Numbered from the stretch's first letter, positions 15,640-27,480 are shown. The stretch is 64,000 bases of DNA from Cristatella mucedo (GCA_009760855.2 WPIO01000038.1:3186501-3250500); one strand, 5' to 3'. Translations and numbers: made by a program. Notes: generated by a model from the letters alone, not told the origin.

Positions 15640-15950
15640 TTAGCATGCACACTTGTCAGGAGGGCAGTTTCCGAGCGGGCAATTCTCGACGCACCACGTG
15701 AACATGTCCGGCTGCTTGGCCCAGATTCCGATTGCAACGCACTTCCCTGCCGGAGGCTTGAGCGTCTGTGGCTTCGCCGTAGGCTTAACCGTCGGCTTCG
15801 GCACGACAGCTGGTGCTGGCTTTGCAGTCGTAATGCTGGGACTTGTCTGAGGCGTTCCTGATATTGAGACATCTGCACAGTTGTAAAACTCTTCCTGCGG
15901 GCCGCATCTTGCAGAATTCGTTCCGTCTGGGCATCCGTAAACGTTGTTTC
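15640..15950 (-). CDS. LPMO exon 4 (C-terminal sheet, linker, six-Cys module)
   Basis: The acceptor is CTTTGACAG|GAAAC. The exon completes YHAG|NNVYGCPDGTNSARCGPQEEF, then a Pro-rich linker and a Cys-rich tail ending CPPDKCAC and TAA. Cysteines 255, 271, 275, 280, 285 and 287 could form three disulfides. I recall similar W-x-C / NC-x-x-G-x-CP tails on invertebrate AA15 proteins; a carbohydrate-binding role is inferred. Confidence 0.9.
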
Positions 15951-16030
15951 CTGTCAAAGGATCGAAGTTTGCAAAACCGCAGAGCTGAAGCGAAATAGTG
16001 AGCGGTGCTAGTTAACTCTCCGTTTGTCCA

Positions 16031-16095
<65 letters not shown>

Positions 16096-16108
16096 CGCTA
16101 TCTCTCTA

Positions 16109-16168
<60 letters not shown>

Positions 16169-18575
16169 CCTGACGATCTCCTTTGCTCGTTCCAACTGTC
16201 TCTCCGCCTCTTTCTTTTTATCTGTCTGCCACTTTTCGCTTATCTATTTCTGCCATCCTGACCCTCTCTTTACCTCTCTTCCCTTCACATACTCTCCTCT
16301 ACTCTCCTCAATTGCTTATAGCTCTCGTCTCCCTCCCAATTTCCTTGCTCGTTCTCTCTCGCTTCTTTTCACATCTGCGACTCCCTTTGCTTTCTGATCT
16401 TTGCCCATGGATCTTTGCCAGATTCCATCTTGAGCTTTCTGCTCCCGTTTCCCTAAGCACTGGCTCAACGCAGAATACTCGGGTTTGGCAGCTTAATACG
16501 CAGAAATTCAAGGTCGATCGCTGCTCAGTGTCACTCGGGGAAATCTTCCCTTTTTCTTAAGTGGACGTCATCACCCTCTGAACGATAAGAGGAAGTAAAC
16601 ACAATATGGGAAGTCTTTAATTAACACGACGTGAAGCCATTTCGCAATTATGCAACAACGAATTTTCAATCAACCTAAAGCAAAGCTGTCCGATAAAAAA
16701 AAAGAAAATATTTCCTCGACTGACACCGAGCAGCCGATTAGAAATCACTCTGAGAAAAAGAGACTGCAACCACAGCCCACCAATTAATAGGAGCCTCGAT
16801 GCGCCCTTCAAATTAGGCCCCAACTTTTCTACCGCCGCTGCGAAAAGAGAACGAAAAATTTGTTCGGCAATATAAACGAGGCCATTTAATCGCGTTTGAA
16901 GACAATGCTGTTGCTTCTATATACTACTAGCGAGAACTATAAAGAAGCTACTTACTTGACAAAATATGCTAAAAACCTACCAAAGGATACACTTGAACTT
17001 CTGTAAAAGCATCCTCACTGTGTGCATATTTTTGGAACGTTTGCTTCATCAAAACTGAAGCGGCGAGTGGCTTCACTGCATCAGTAGGTGACTGATTGTG
17101 TGCTGACAGGCTGCACTACACTATTCTGGCATCGATTTGCCCATATGCTAGCAAGTAGCTTCCGTTGCTCATCCGAGTCCTTGCTTCCGATTCCTGGCTT
17201 CCGATTCCTGGCTTCCGATTACCGACTTCCGATTCCTGGCTGCCGATTCCTGGCTTCCGATTCCCGGCTTCTTATTCAAGGCTTCCGATTCCTTTCGCCG
17301 ATTCCTGACTTCCGATTCCTGGCTTCCTATTCATGGGTTTCAATTCCTGGTTTCCGATTCCGTTATTCCGATTCTTGGCTTCCGATTCCGATCCCTTTTC
17401 GCTATTTCGGGGGCCTTCCTGTGTTATATGCAGCGGCGGCGGCGGCTGCAAAATGCGAGGGCGATTACGCCTACAATGACTTGATGAGCTATCATAGCCA
17501 GGTGCCGCTCCGGAGCCGACGGCACCAAAGGCGTCATCGGCTCTCGACGCTCGCGCTGAAGAATTGCCGACCTCTTCGACGAAGCGACAAATGCCTCGCC
17601 ATTGCGACGTCAGCTCCTTAGCAGCAGAATTCGGACTCAATTACAATCAGACCGGCGTCTTTTTTGTCCAGGTTAGGGTTTCATAGTAAGAATGTCCGCT
17701 GCCACGCCCCTGAAGCAGTCACTTTCTCAACGTAGCATCAATGTGGTTATTTTTTTAGTCACGCGAAAGCAGACGACGAGGCGATGAGTCGGCTTTAGGC
17801 AAAACTTTTCAGAGGAAATCTCGTAGAATCTCGGCTCTAGACTTACGAATTAGCTTAACTGCAGACTATCCCGTTTAATAGACGCGCCTCTCACTTTGGC
17901 TACTGTAGATTGAGTCACGAGTCGTTTGTCATATTCATTTTTTTTGTTTTTCAAGCATGATTTTACTTACCATTAAATTGCATTTCCCTTTGCAGCAAAT
18001 TTAAAGCGCCTAGAAAGAGATTGAGTTCTCTGGGGGTGCTTTATCAAGTGCATTATTATTATTATCATTATTTGTCATTTCCGCTCGCTAAATGGAGTAA
18101 TTCCGCAAGTCATCTGGTGCGGCTTAGCGAGGTGACCGACAGACAGGCTGCGTGCAGATAGAGCTGAAGCTCCAACTAAAAGCGTTTGGCTACATAGAGA
18201 AGCGAACGAACAAGACTTGCCTGCATGATACTTCCATTGTAGGACGCATCGCGAGCAAGCCAGGTCAGTGGGTAGCTGCAGCTTCATGTCTATCCACTCT
18301 TCGTGGGCAGCCACAGCCCTTCTGAAAAACGAAAGAAAATTTGTAGTCCACAAGATTTATTCAGCCAGTATGTCTCACTCTGAGGCTGGTGTATATGCCA
18401 GCTGTTGAGGTCCTCGCCCCGATCGAGGTCAAGGGGAACGCATTTGATGAAAGAGATCGTCCGCTCGAGCTCCGTGGCATAAGTGAAGTGCCTGAATACA
18501 GATTAGGCTCTCTTAGGGTGCTATGCAAATCTATGTTTGTTATTATAATTTATTGACTGCTCACATAGACATGCG

Positions 18576-18634
<59 letters not shown>

Positions 18635-18640
18635 ACACAC

Positions 18641-18709
<69 letters not shown>

Positions 18710-21700
18710 AAGCTACTTCATATTCTTCGTCTGAAAAAGACGGTTTGAATCGTTTGATGGCACTTTCATTACTGACGGAATGTTTTGTTTAATTTTGGAA
18801 AAATGTGCGGAGAGGAGCTTCAATAAAGATAGAGAATAAAAAACGTTTGCAAAAGGTGCCGGTATGTTAATGGAAACTGAAATATTATGCTCATTTTGAA
18901 AATCAGGCACATAAGGCTTCAACTTCGCCTTCGGTGCATGCTAACGTCGCTTCTGGTGTGTGTCATCGTGGGTCTCAGGCAAAATGCTTGGTTAGCGTGA
19001 GTAAGGTAGCTGGTTACCAATTATGTTTTCGTCATTTATTTGCAAACGGAAATAGATCGACGAAATTGTGTTGCGAGATGTGAATATTTCAATTTTACGT
19101 AATTCATTACACGATTCATATGCGCATTTTATATTTTGTTGCCACGGTACTAATATTTCTAAAAAGGCTTAACATAAATTCATCGAACCCCATGAAACCA
19201 TGAAAAATGGCTGCCCTTCGACAGTGGAGAATCGGGCTTGCCACGGCTGACACGCAGAGACGAGCTGAACGTGGTCTCGCCGCGCGGCGGTTGTACGGTC
19301 TAGCAGTGAGTCAGCCTGCGAGCGAGTCACGCCCAACGCCTTCCCCGCCGCCGCCGCCGCCGTCACCGCTGCCGAGAACGGCTCGCTGTGGCGAGGAGAC
19401 TGCTCGCCACGATGAGGTAGCTCAGAGCGCTACGGACCTTCTTCGAGCTCTCACCTAATGCTCTTCTGCCCAGGAAGGAAGGAAAGGAAAATCAGATTCT
19501 CGCGGGCTGGCGTCGTCTTAAAACGGGCGCGGCACGCAGTGCTAAGTGAAACATCTGAAGCTTCAGATCAGATTCATCTGTCGTCCATCGACCCCGGAGT
19601 CGACCTGATGCAATTTTTACCTCGTCTTACCGTCGGCGAACTTAAGCAGGCGCTGATTAAGGCACTGTTGAGTCACTTCGACTTGGCTGTTCGTCACCGG
19701 GCAAATCCGGAATTCAAACCAGCCCTTGTGGTTAGCCGTCAGATGCACTCTTAGTGGCAGCAGCCCGCCGTTTTGGTACTTTCCAGTGATGACTCCTTTT
19801 GCGAACTGACCTCCCGTCTCATGTCTCCGTGGACCAGTATAAGGGTCGCCGCAGATACCGCACTTACCGCCCTGCGATATCTGAACCTAAGATAAAATAG
19901 AAAAAGTTTTACTGCTAAACGTGCAGGGCAAAAATATGCATGCAAACTGACAGATACAAAAGGTAAGACTGCCGCAGTAATGTAATTAAATGGAACTTAT
20001 CTCCGTCAGTATCTCCAAAAAGCCACGAAGATTGTTGGGGTGTTACGCAGGAGAGTTTTGAATAGCACACTCGCAGCCTAAGTGGCTACGCAATCGATAG
20101 CCAACAGACTTTATCTCGCGAAATAAAGAGAAATTGAGAAGTATAGCTGAGTCAGGAGAGCAGTTGAGGCAGTGAGTAGCATGGAAGTAGAAGCTCAGGA
20201 CCATTGGAGAGGATGTGCCATAGTCGGCTGCAAGAGAGTACTTGTCGTTGCCAAAGAATTGTGGAAGTTGAGTTCTTCATTCTAGGACCTGCAGAGCAAA
20301 AGCTTCTGTCACCGACGGTCTTTAAGCGGAGGAATGGAACTGCTAATTTATTTGTCCACTTAGAGCCTGATGGCACGAGGAGGCTGAAACCGGTGCAGCA
20401 GTGTTGCCAGGTATGTAGGAGCCAAGCCGTGGCGGGCCTTGTGGGTCAGCATAAGAACTTTACTCTGTATCCATTGATCTACCGGCAGCCACTAGCTCTT
20501 TTAGCTAAGAAAACACATGGTCAAACCTCTTGGATTTGTAGACTAGTCTTGCAGCTGTAGTCATCATCAGCTGCAGTGGAATACTGGCTTTTTTTGTTAG
20601 CCCAGCCAAAAGGAAATCACAGTAGTCTAGCCAAGATAGACCGGACGAGCTAGTTAGATTCTTTGAAATCTCAGTGGAGGACAGTTCCTAATCTTTACCT
20701 GGAATCGGACGTAATGGCTAGATGTAGAAACTGTCTTCTTAAAAATCTTACAAAATTGAGGCAGCTGTCAAAAACAGCACCTACATTTTGAGCACTCGAT
20801 GATGGTCGCCCAAAAGCATCACCTTTGCCTAGAGGCTCTTAATTTTCGCTCGTTCCGTCAAGTTGTGCATAGGTGAGATTTAAGAGACGAAAGCGCGCGT
20901 GAGCCAACGTGAGATCAAATAGGCACGAAAAGCCTCATCGTAGGCATGAACCTAGTGGGAGACTGATGCGACGCAAGATGAATAGCTTTTCGGGTTTCAC
21001 CGCCATTGCTGCATTCGAAAGGGAGTGCGACGCTGTCGCTGACTGCTACCCCGCGTGGGTCACTATCGAGCGGCACTCTTATCTGACCGGGCTCTAATCA
21101 TCCGTCAACCATCTGGCTCGAGTGCCAGATGGCGGCCGCGCCGCGTCGCCAGCTTCCTTGCATGCGCCCGCGCAGAGCTCTTAGCCTGCGCCGTGGGGAA
21201 AATCTGGTGTCGAGCGCAATGAGCTCACCGCAACGCTTAGTATAGCAAACGACAGCAATACGCGCGCGACCGAGGTCAAGCAGAGCACGAGGAGATGATT
21301 CGCTGGGCTTCAGGAGAAGCCAGAGCGAGGCGGAGCGAGGCGGGCCGACCGAGCCGGCGAGCGCCGGCCTTCCTACCGCAGGCTTGTTGCACCGTGGCTT
21401 GATTTGCCGTGCATGGCTGAGGAAACGATACTTATGGAACACCCGTTTTTCTAATTTTTCGGCAAAGAAGGTACGTTACTAACGACGGCGCCGGTCCGTT
21501 TCCCGAATTTAGCCTCGGAGCGGCCCAGCCCGTACCAATCCAGCGATGTTCTATTAGCGCCGGAGGTAATATGGAAAGTGGCGATCCGAGTCGGGAGACG
21601 AGTTTGGATCGGTCGGAAGTTTGGGAGGGGACCGCACCGGCGCTCTTTCCTACTTCAATGAATAGCGAGAGTTCCGGTGTTGAAATTTTGGGACGCACTT

Positions 21701-22148
21701 CACTGCAAGAGCTTCGAGACGGTCCGTCTCAAAAAATAAAGATCGCAGAGTCCTATCCGAACCGTCGGTGAGCTGCAGCAGGCCGTTCTCTGGATCGGAG
21801 CACTACCGAGGAGCCAAAATTTCGATGCGGCATGCGTTACGCTCGCGCAGAAAGAGACTGGTCGCTCTTAGGGCGCAGCGCAAGCGTCTCGCTACTATTT
21901 ACATTAGACAGCATGCCGGCATGAGCCTGCAGCGGGAGCCGATCGCACAAGTCTGACGAAAGCGCGCCACAGAGCCAAGTGCACGCCGCGAACGCGCGTG
22001 AGCGCCGGCGCCGGAGTCGCTCTCGTCAAGAACGTAACAGCTGGTGCGGGCCAAAAGAGAAGGTAGCTCTTTTAAGGTCACCCCAGTTCGAGCGCGCTCG
22101 GAAGTCAGCAGCAACGTCAACTGCTAAGGTTATTGCCTAGCCGAGACA

Positions 22149-22240
<92 letters not shown>

Positions 22241-22743
22241 AATCGCTGCTGGCCCTTCGGAAGGTGGCTAAAGCGTGGGCCGCGGGCTGCGAGGAAGCTT
22301 TTGAGGCCGCAAAAGAAAAACTTTGGCGTCGAGCTCTTGGCGAACGCAGTCTCCTCTTTTGGTTTCGAGCCCGGCGGCCAGATGACGCTCGTCAGCCTGC
22401 GGCGCGGAGCCCGCGCTGGGTGCAGATGTTTGGACTCGCTCGAAATTTCGCGATTGGCGCGGAAGAAGAGCTCATCGGCGCGAGAACTGAGCGTAGCAGC
22501 GAGCGCTTCCGGCAGTGAGCGCCGCGCTTCCGGAAACGCTTCCGCTCGCCAGCTTACGTCGATTCCGCCGCAGTTGTTTCCCATGTGGTTGTCATTGACA
22601 GGCTTCGGGTAGCCGACGGAACCTCGGCCCGTCGGCGTGTGCAGGTAGCCGTGACCGCTGACAGTAAGAAAGCTGCGAGCGACGAGTGCCAGCAGCAGCA
22701 GCAGCTCGAAGCAGCGGCGAAACGTTGCCGCCGCAGCCGCCAT
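15640..22743 (-). CDS. AA15-type lytic polysaccharide monooxygenase, four exons
   Basis: Spliced gene, exons 22743-22558, 19886-19621, 18321-18221 and 15950-15640 (864 nt, 287 aa with stop). Phases match at every junction (0, 2, 1). Residues 1-30 form a signal peptide with a Leu-rich core. The mature protein would start at His31 (HGYLHTP), the N-terminal histidine of the LPMO copper brace. Family marks are NNCGGIDVQ, GGKCGICGD, HETGGQFAKG, ANHKGWFEFRICP (His115, likely second copper ligand), LPTDLACSRCVLQWKYHAG and CGPQEEFYNCADVSI. A Pro/Thr/Lys linker (about 216-253) joins a six-Cys C-terminal module (255-287). AA15 enzymes oxidatively cleave chitin or cellulose outside the cell. The substrate here is inferred, not shown. 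The loop after GRGS is shorter than in AA15 proteins I recall. The start ATG has purine -3 and G +4. No frameshift or stop interrupts the model. Confidence 0.9.
16031..16164. repeat. (CT)n microsatellite in LPMO intron 3
   Basis: CT dinucleotides with TTTC and GCTA interruptions, starting about 80 bp upstream of the exon 4 acceptor in gene orientation; reads as a GA tract on the LPMO strand. Confidence 0.96.
17179..17400. repeat. 14-bp minisatellite in LPMO intron 3
   Basis: About 15 diverged copies of TTCCGATTCCTGGC with length variants. A 177-codon plus-strand frame across it is produced by the repeat. Confidence 0.85.
17938..18072 (+). mobile_element. LINE A 3' tail fragment
   Basis: Contains TTTGCAGCAAATTTAAAGCG, the hairpin CCTAGAAAGAGATTGAGTTC..GGGTGCTTTAT and a short ATT tail. 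Inserted in LPMO intron 3, antisense to the gene. Confidence 0.85.
18221..18321 (-). CDS. LPMO exon 3 (LPTDLACSRCVLQW)
   Basis: A 101-nt exon after a good pyrimidine tract (TTTCGTTTTTCAG). It encodes the conserved LP..L.C..CVLQW segment. The donor is CAG|GCAAGT, a GC-AG intron. The only nearby GT has the wrong phase for exon 4. Confidence 0.88.
18367..18533 (+). mobile_element. SINE2 copy
   Basis: Head with GAGGTCCTCGCCCCGATCGA, internal CGTCCGCTCGAGCTCCGTGG and the LINE A-like tail AAGTGCCTGAATACAGATTA..CTCTCTTAGGGTGCTATGC. Lies in LPMO intron 2, 46 bp from the exon 3 acceptor. Confidence 0.7.
18572..18708. repeat. (CA)n microsatellite in LPMO intron 2
   Basis: A short GC dinucleotide run followed by about 60 CA units, with two small interruptions. 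Confidence 0.97.
19621..19886 (-). CDS. LPMO exon 2 (core sheet, second copper His)
   Basis: The acceptor is TTATCTTAG|GTTCAG. The exon encodes VQISQGGKCGICGD through LLKFADGKT. Two donors are possible. GTAAGA (phase 1) would put a stop into exon 3. GTAAAA after ACGAG (phase 2) joins in frame to give KTRRAVAAHEEW, so it is preferred. Confidence 0.87.
19975..20870 (-). mobile_element. LINE B copy, 3' portion
   Basis: Minus strand: C-terminal segment (KTVGDRSFCSAGPR) followed by the 3' UTR, ending in an ATTACA-like tail near 19980. Begins about 90 bp inside LPMO intron 1 in gene orientation from exon 2. Multiple stops. Confidence 0.8.
20880..22146. other. LPMO intron 1, unassigned part
   Basis: GC-rich, CpG-containing intron sequence with short open frames but no recognised domain. 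Confidence 0.35.
22147..22240. repeat. (TA)n microsatellite in LPMO intron 1
   Basis: About 45 TA units with two interruptions, about 320 bp past the exon 1 donor. Confidence 0.97.
22558..22743 (-). CDS. LPMO exon 1 (signal peptide, copper-brace His1)
   Basis: Encodes residues 1-62, ending NNCGGID. The donor is GAC|GTAAGC (intron starts at 22557), phase 0. Reading on past the donor leaves the family and runs into an AT microsatellite, which supports splicing here. Confidence 0.9.
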
Positions 22744-24350
22744 GTCTTCGGCTTCCGGCTCGGAGGAGACGGGCGGCTCAGATCTGCAGCCGACCGGCGA
22801 CGAAGTGGGACACCAGTGCCGGCGCCACGCAGCAAGTTTATGTATCAGTTTGTGCGCTGCCCGCTGCCGCTACCACCGCCACCAGCAGGGAAGATGCCGA
22901 GGACTGGACGAGCGCGCGAGCGACAAACAAGCCTTGGTATGATAGTAGCGCGCTCGGAAAACGGCAGGTGTTTCCTAAGATATCGAAGACAGATGTGCGG
23001 TTGCTCGCGATTGCAATTGCGATCGAGCTGCCGAAAGTGCTGCTAGCTGACCGTCTCCGCTGTCCTCTGATTAAACAGCTGCTACGACGGCCGATGCCTG
23101 GCGTGAGTGCTTCGCGGCGGCGTCCGGTAGCGTGTCCTAACGTGAATATGAGAACATGACATCGGCATAGTTTCCTCAGAGAACTCAATCTCACTGTAAG
23201 CACTTGTTTCACATGTTTAAAGGGATGCATGTCAATAAGGATGGTGATAGTTCGCACGGCGTCTGCACACAAACGTACACATAAACGACAATTCATGCCG
23301 AACGAGCATATGCCGTGAGGAACTGGTGGGTTTTTCCATCTTTTAAAAAAGCGTCGTCAAGTAAGGGGGATATCATGATGTCAGTCGGAGTGAGCTCCAG
23401 GCTGTGGGCTCTCATGAACTTATGGCACGGCTTACACAGGATTGAAGGTTATTTTGAGGCACAGCTACGCGACTTTAACAAGAAAAGTGAGTGGTACGAC
23501 GCCTGCTGAGTGGTAGATCGGATCGGTGTTCAGCTGGAGAGCTAGAGAGCGATGAAAAGTAAAATAAAATTGAGCGACACACCCTTGATGACGATACGCT
23601 GCTTGAAGGGTAGCAATCGCATGTCGGTGAGAAACGGTGTGCTGCGGCCGATGCCGCCACGTTCGTGACTGACAAGTTTAGCTGCTAAGTTTGTTTTTGG
23701 CAACGGTGAGCGCCTATCTCGCAGAACGCAAGGATTGCGACCTGTGAGTTGCACAAATCGAGACGACATGTCTCAGAGAGAAGACCAGCTTGATTGTGAC
23801 TCCCATACCATGTCTAAGCAGGCCAGACATTTGGACTCGTCGCGTATAATAGAGGCACTCGCTTAGCGCGAGGAGCGACTCGGCTGCTTTCGCCGAGCTG
23901 CCGCCGCGTAGTCGCGTCCGGTCTCGTCCGGTCGCTACTGGGAGCCTGCTGCTACCTAGCAGGGGGGGGGTCGGCGGAGGATACGGACGCATCGGACTGC
24001 GTTCCCGATGCTGTGCTCCCGTCCCGTCCCGTCGCGGCATCCAGCGGCAGTGGCTCAACTTTTCAACAGCCGCTCAGCCGCTCAGCCGCGGCGGCTGCCC
24101 TCGAAGGACTCTCGGCTGGCGGTGACGTCGGCGACGTCCAGGAGGCGGCGACGTCGGCGTAATGGCTTCTATCTGCAATAAGAGATCAACACGGCGTCGA
24201 TCGTTACGGAGCAGGGAGCGGTGCGTGCCGAGCCAAGTCGCTGCCAACTCGGCACCTCTGCCCAGACGAAGGCGAATCAGAGAACGTCGCTACCAGTCAC
24301 CTGGGTCGGCGGCGCACAGCACCGCCGTCAGTATCGCGTCAAGTTGTGCA
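22744..24350. promoter_or_regulatory. GC/CpG-rich flank upstream of LPMO, possible promoter region
   Basis: Two CpG-dense blocks (22.74-22.9 and 23.87-24.35 kb) flank a LINE A fragment upstream of the LPMO start. No TATA box or initiator could be assigned, so this is only a positional inference. Confidence 0.25.
23320..23835 (-). mobile_element. LINE A 3' fragment, degraded
   Basis: Minus strand covers LPFKQRI (conserved LPVKQRI) and the SFGDRAF-like segments down to the C-terminus. Stops and indels throughout. Confidence 0.65.
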
Positions 24351-24466
24351 CTCGTTTTTCTTGGGCATTTCTACGTGCAAGCGAACGACAGGCAACACAA
24401 ATCTCAACGTTATTATAACAGCACTATAACACAAACCCCAATGCATACATAAAATAGTATATCTAA

Positions 24467-24519
24467 GTATATATATATATATATATAGACATTTTTATAT
24501 TCTATATACTTATATGAAT

Positions 24520-24558
<39 letters not shown>

Positions 24559-24560
24559 TT
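24467..24560. repeat. AT-rich microsatellite cluster
   Basis: Several TA runs separated by short non-repeat stretches. Confidence 0.9.
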
Positions 24561-24639
24561 TGCACGTTCCAAGTTTTAAAATCTTTTCACCAATACTGAA
24601 AATAATCCAAATAAATAAATAAACCAATACTTAAAATAA

Positions 24640-24743
24640 TAAGGTGGGGGAGCAGATCGTAGAGATAGGCTGGAGACAAATAATGAAGTGACCTAAAAGT
24701 GAGCGACAAAACCTTGAACTCAATCCGTTGCTTGACTGGGAGG

Positions 24744-24745
<2 letters not shown>
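24640..24745 (-). mobile_element. LINE A fragment
   Basis: Plus-strand text AGATAGGCTGGAGACAAATA, AGTGACCTAAAAGTGAGCGA and CAATCCGTTGCTTGACTGGG matches the minus-strand LINE A copies at 39.6 and 51.4 kb. It is interrupted by a TA microsatellite exactly where homology stops. Confidence 0.75.
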
Positions 24746-24746
<1 letters not shown>

Positions 24747-24784
<38 letters not shown>

Positions 24785-24900
24785 TACATATATACATATA
24801 TACATATATATATATATATACTTAGATGTATATATACTTAGATGTATATATACTTAAATGTATATATACTTAGATGTATATATATATATATATATATACA
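24747..24900. repeat. (TA)n with a 16-bp tandem repeat
   Basis: TA runs enclose about four copies of TATATACTTAGATGTA (24815-24885) and several TATACA units. Confidence 0.9.
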
Positions 24901-25659
24901 TAAGCCTCTATAGTATAGTAAATATCACGGTATAATAAATCCTACAGCTTCGTGCAACGCTCGCAGCGCTCACCAATCTCACCTACTGCAAAGGCGGCAA
25001 CTCGAGATGGATGCATTTCAATCTATCTGTGGATTAGCTAGGATTACATTTTGAAATATAAATGTCATAACCTTGGTGTGCGGTTTCACGCCCGGACAGA
25101 ATTAGTCTTCAAACCCAGCGTCAGTCCAAGCTAATGCTCGTGCGACGAACGCTGGTGATGCCTTAACCCCTGCATCACGGCTAGTGACTTCTCGGTGCAG
25201 CACCAAACCACTCAGGTGTGCCGTCATCAGCGGAACATAGCAGCGACAAGGAATGCCAGTACCTTGACATATCAAGTCCATGCACATAGCCTGTACAAGT
25301 CAATTTCGTAGCAGCGGCAAGAAACAGGCTTTAAACAACGGCCTTGACCTGCATCCGCGGCCCGTGGCCTTCGGCTCAAGTAGGCCCAAATGCCTATGCC
25401 AAGTTCGGAAGCGAAACTTACGCGGCTTTTGCTTATATGTGGCCTTGGCCATTGATTGCTGCATCAATTATTCCCCAGCCGTTATAACTGAGGAACCGCG
25501 AAAGTGAATAATATCGATTATTTTCTGGCTGATTAAGTGCAGTGCCGCTTCAGCATTTAGAGGTTCGACGAATTACCGCAATCTAAGACAATTCACCGAA
25601 ATCCACTCTGAATAAGCTGTAGTCGACGGGAAATCTGCGACACTGAGTTCAAATTTCGA

Positions 25660-27480
25660 GTGAATATTGACGATATTATTTACGCAGCAAATTTAATGCC
25701 ATTGTGCTCAAGTGCTCTCATGCAAATGGACTGCAAAGACTGGGTGAGGCCTGTACCGCTAATGACTTTAATCCATCTCAGATCAACAAAAATGAGCCTC
25801 ATGAAGCGGCAAATGCTCTTGAATATAAGACTGTGCTATATTTTAAATGAACCCACAGAATTGTGCGCCGTTCTGCTCACGAATTCTCATGAAGTTCTCT
25901 GCAATAGATTCCAGCTGCCCGGGCCAATACCACAATATTCTTCATTCAACCGACAAGCTAAAGAGGTTCAATTTGAAAAGCTCATTTTTTATTTCAAGTC
26001 ACAGCACACTCTGCGACAAGTATACTCACAAAACTCACATGCATTGGTGCGGGCGTTTTCGGGCAATGCGCTGCAACCGATTGCAGCGTCCCGTAGAAAT
26101 TTCCCAATCCACTATTAAAAGAATAAAAACACATTGCGCCGAGTTCCATTTTTATCGCAGAATAAAACATACTTGTTACGTGCACTACCACGTAAATTCA
26201 AACCATTGGGCATCCGCGAACCCAGGCAATGCGCGGCAATAGCCCAAAATGGCCTTTCAAATACTCCAATACATTGTAATCCACTAAAAGTCATCCTCAA
26301 ATCGTCGACGCAAAATTCCTATTTACATTGCAAGTAGGACAAGACTCAGATCAAAGTGCAGCCACAAAATTTTGTGCCATTGTATATGGGCGTTTTCGCA
26401 CACTTTCCCTCAATCGATGGAAATGACCCGGTTTCATATTGCGAGCGGCAATCCAACGCAATGCGATCGGAAGCGTTCACTAGACCTGCTAATTGTGATT
26501 GAACATTGCTGCACGCCTAGTTAATTGTGTTTTCGCACAGTTTCACAACAATTGGCTCGCACATTAGCATGAAATGCATTGCAATTGAATTCATTGTCCC
26601 CTGCCAATACGCCACAAAACGACCAGAACAAATACACGAGAAGGTCTAACTATTATTGCCGATTGCTCTACTGTCTATTTACAGCAAACTTGGACAACGG
26701 TATTTCAATTGACGCGCGCATTCAAATGCAATGCAGTGCAATTGATTGCATTGGCAGAGACCGATACCACAATTTGCAGCATTCTGCTATAACATGCTTC
26801 AAAATTGGTTTTTCCGAAGCATCAATTTTGAATACATATTCTAGTGCACTCTGCCTCAAGTTCCATCACATGATTCTAACAAATTGAGCACGTACGATCT
26901 CCGGCAATGCATCGCAACCGACGGCAATTGCTTAGCTCTAAGCTGCAATCAGATAAAATTCATGGCAAATCGAATGCAAACTAGCTGTGCCAAGCTCCAA
27001 TTCCTATAGCATGTAACGTTTCACTGCATTCAAAGTAAAACCGTTGAATTTTCAAGCTATCTTTGCTCGTTAACTGTTGAAAATGCCACACAATTGACAG
27101 CATTAGCAGGTGCCAATATCATAATTCTTAGTGAATCGACGATAAATTTGCTGGGCTAAGCTTAAGTTCTCATTCCACGTAACATCATGCTGCGACGACA
27201 CACTTTCAGCCCAAAACGTGAGTTCAATCTCGTGCAATTCATGGCAATTGACGGCAATGGCCTGGGAATAAGCGATAGTCCTTTATGATTCATTACAAAT
27301 CGCCGGAAAGAGGCCGGGCCAAGATGAAACTCTTTTTTGAACCTCACAGTACACTGCATTAAAAGTGCAACCACATCTCCTTAACTGATCACTTACTCAC
27401 AATCGCGAGCAATAAATGGCCATCGACAGCAATAGCGGGCTGATACCACAATCCGTGGCCAATCAACTGCAAATCGGGCA
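25660..27480. repeat. diverged tandem array, period about 165 bp
   Basis: Related blocks recur about every 150-175 bp: a GCAATTGACGGCAATGGCC-like core, then GATACCACAAT, a TTCATTCA.CGAC segment and CACAGTACACTGCATT.AA. I place cores near 25755, 25922, 26085, 26236, 26400, 26606, 26764, 26935, 27110, 27272 and 27443. Units are strongly diverged and no coding potential is evident. No family recognised. Confidence 0.6.

Noticed and set aside
19609-19614. alternative GTAAGA donor near the end of LPMO exon 2
   Set aside because: It is phase 1 and would bring an immediate stop in exon 3; the GTAAAA donor keeps the frame. The donor itself lies a few bases upstream in gene orientation, within 19621-19632.
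22117-22743. 208-codon unspliced reading of LPMO exon 1
   Set aside because: Beyond the GTAAGC donor it loses family similarity and ends in a Tyr-Ile repeat; the spliced model restores the family.
25660-27480. CRISPR-like array
   Set aside because: Period is about 165 bp with diverged units and no short identical repeats or unique spacers; the DNA is animal.
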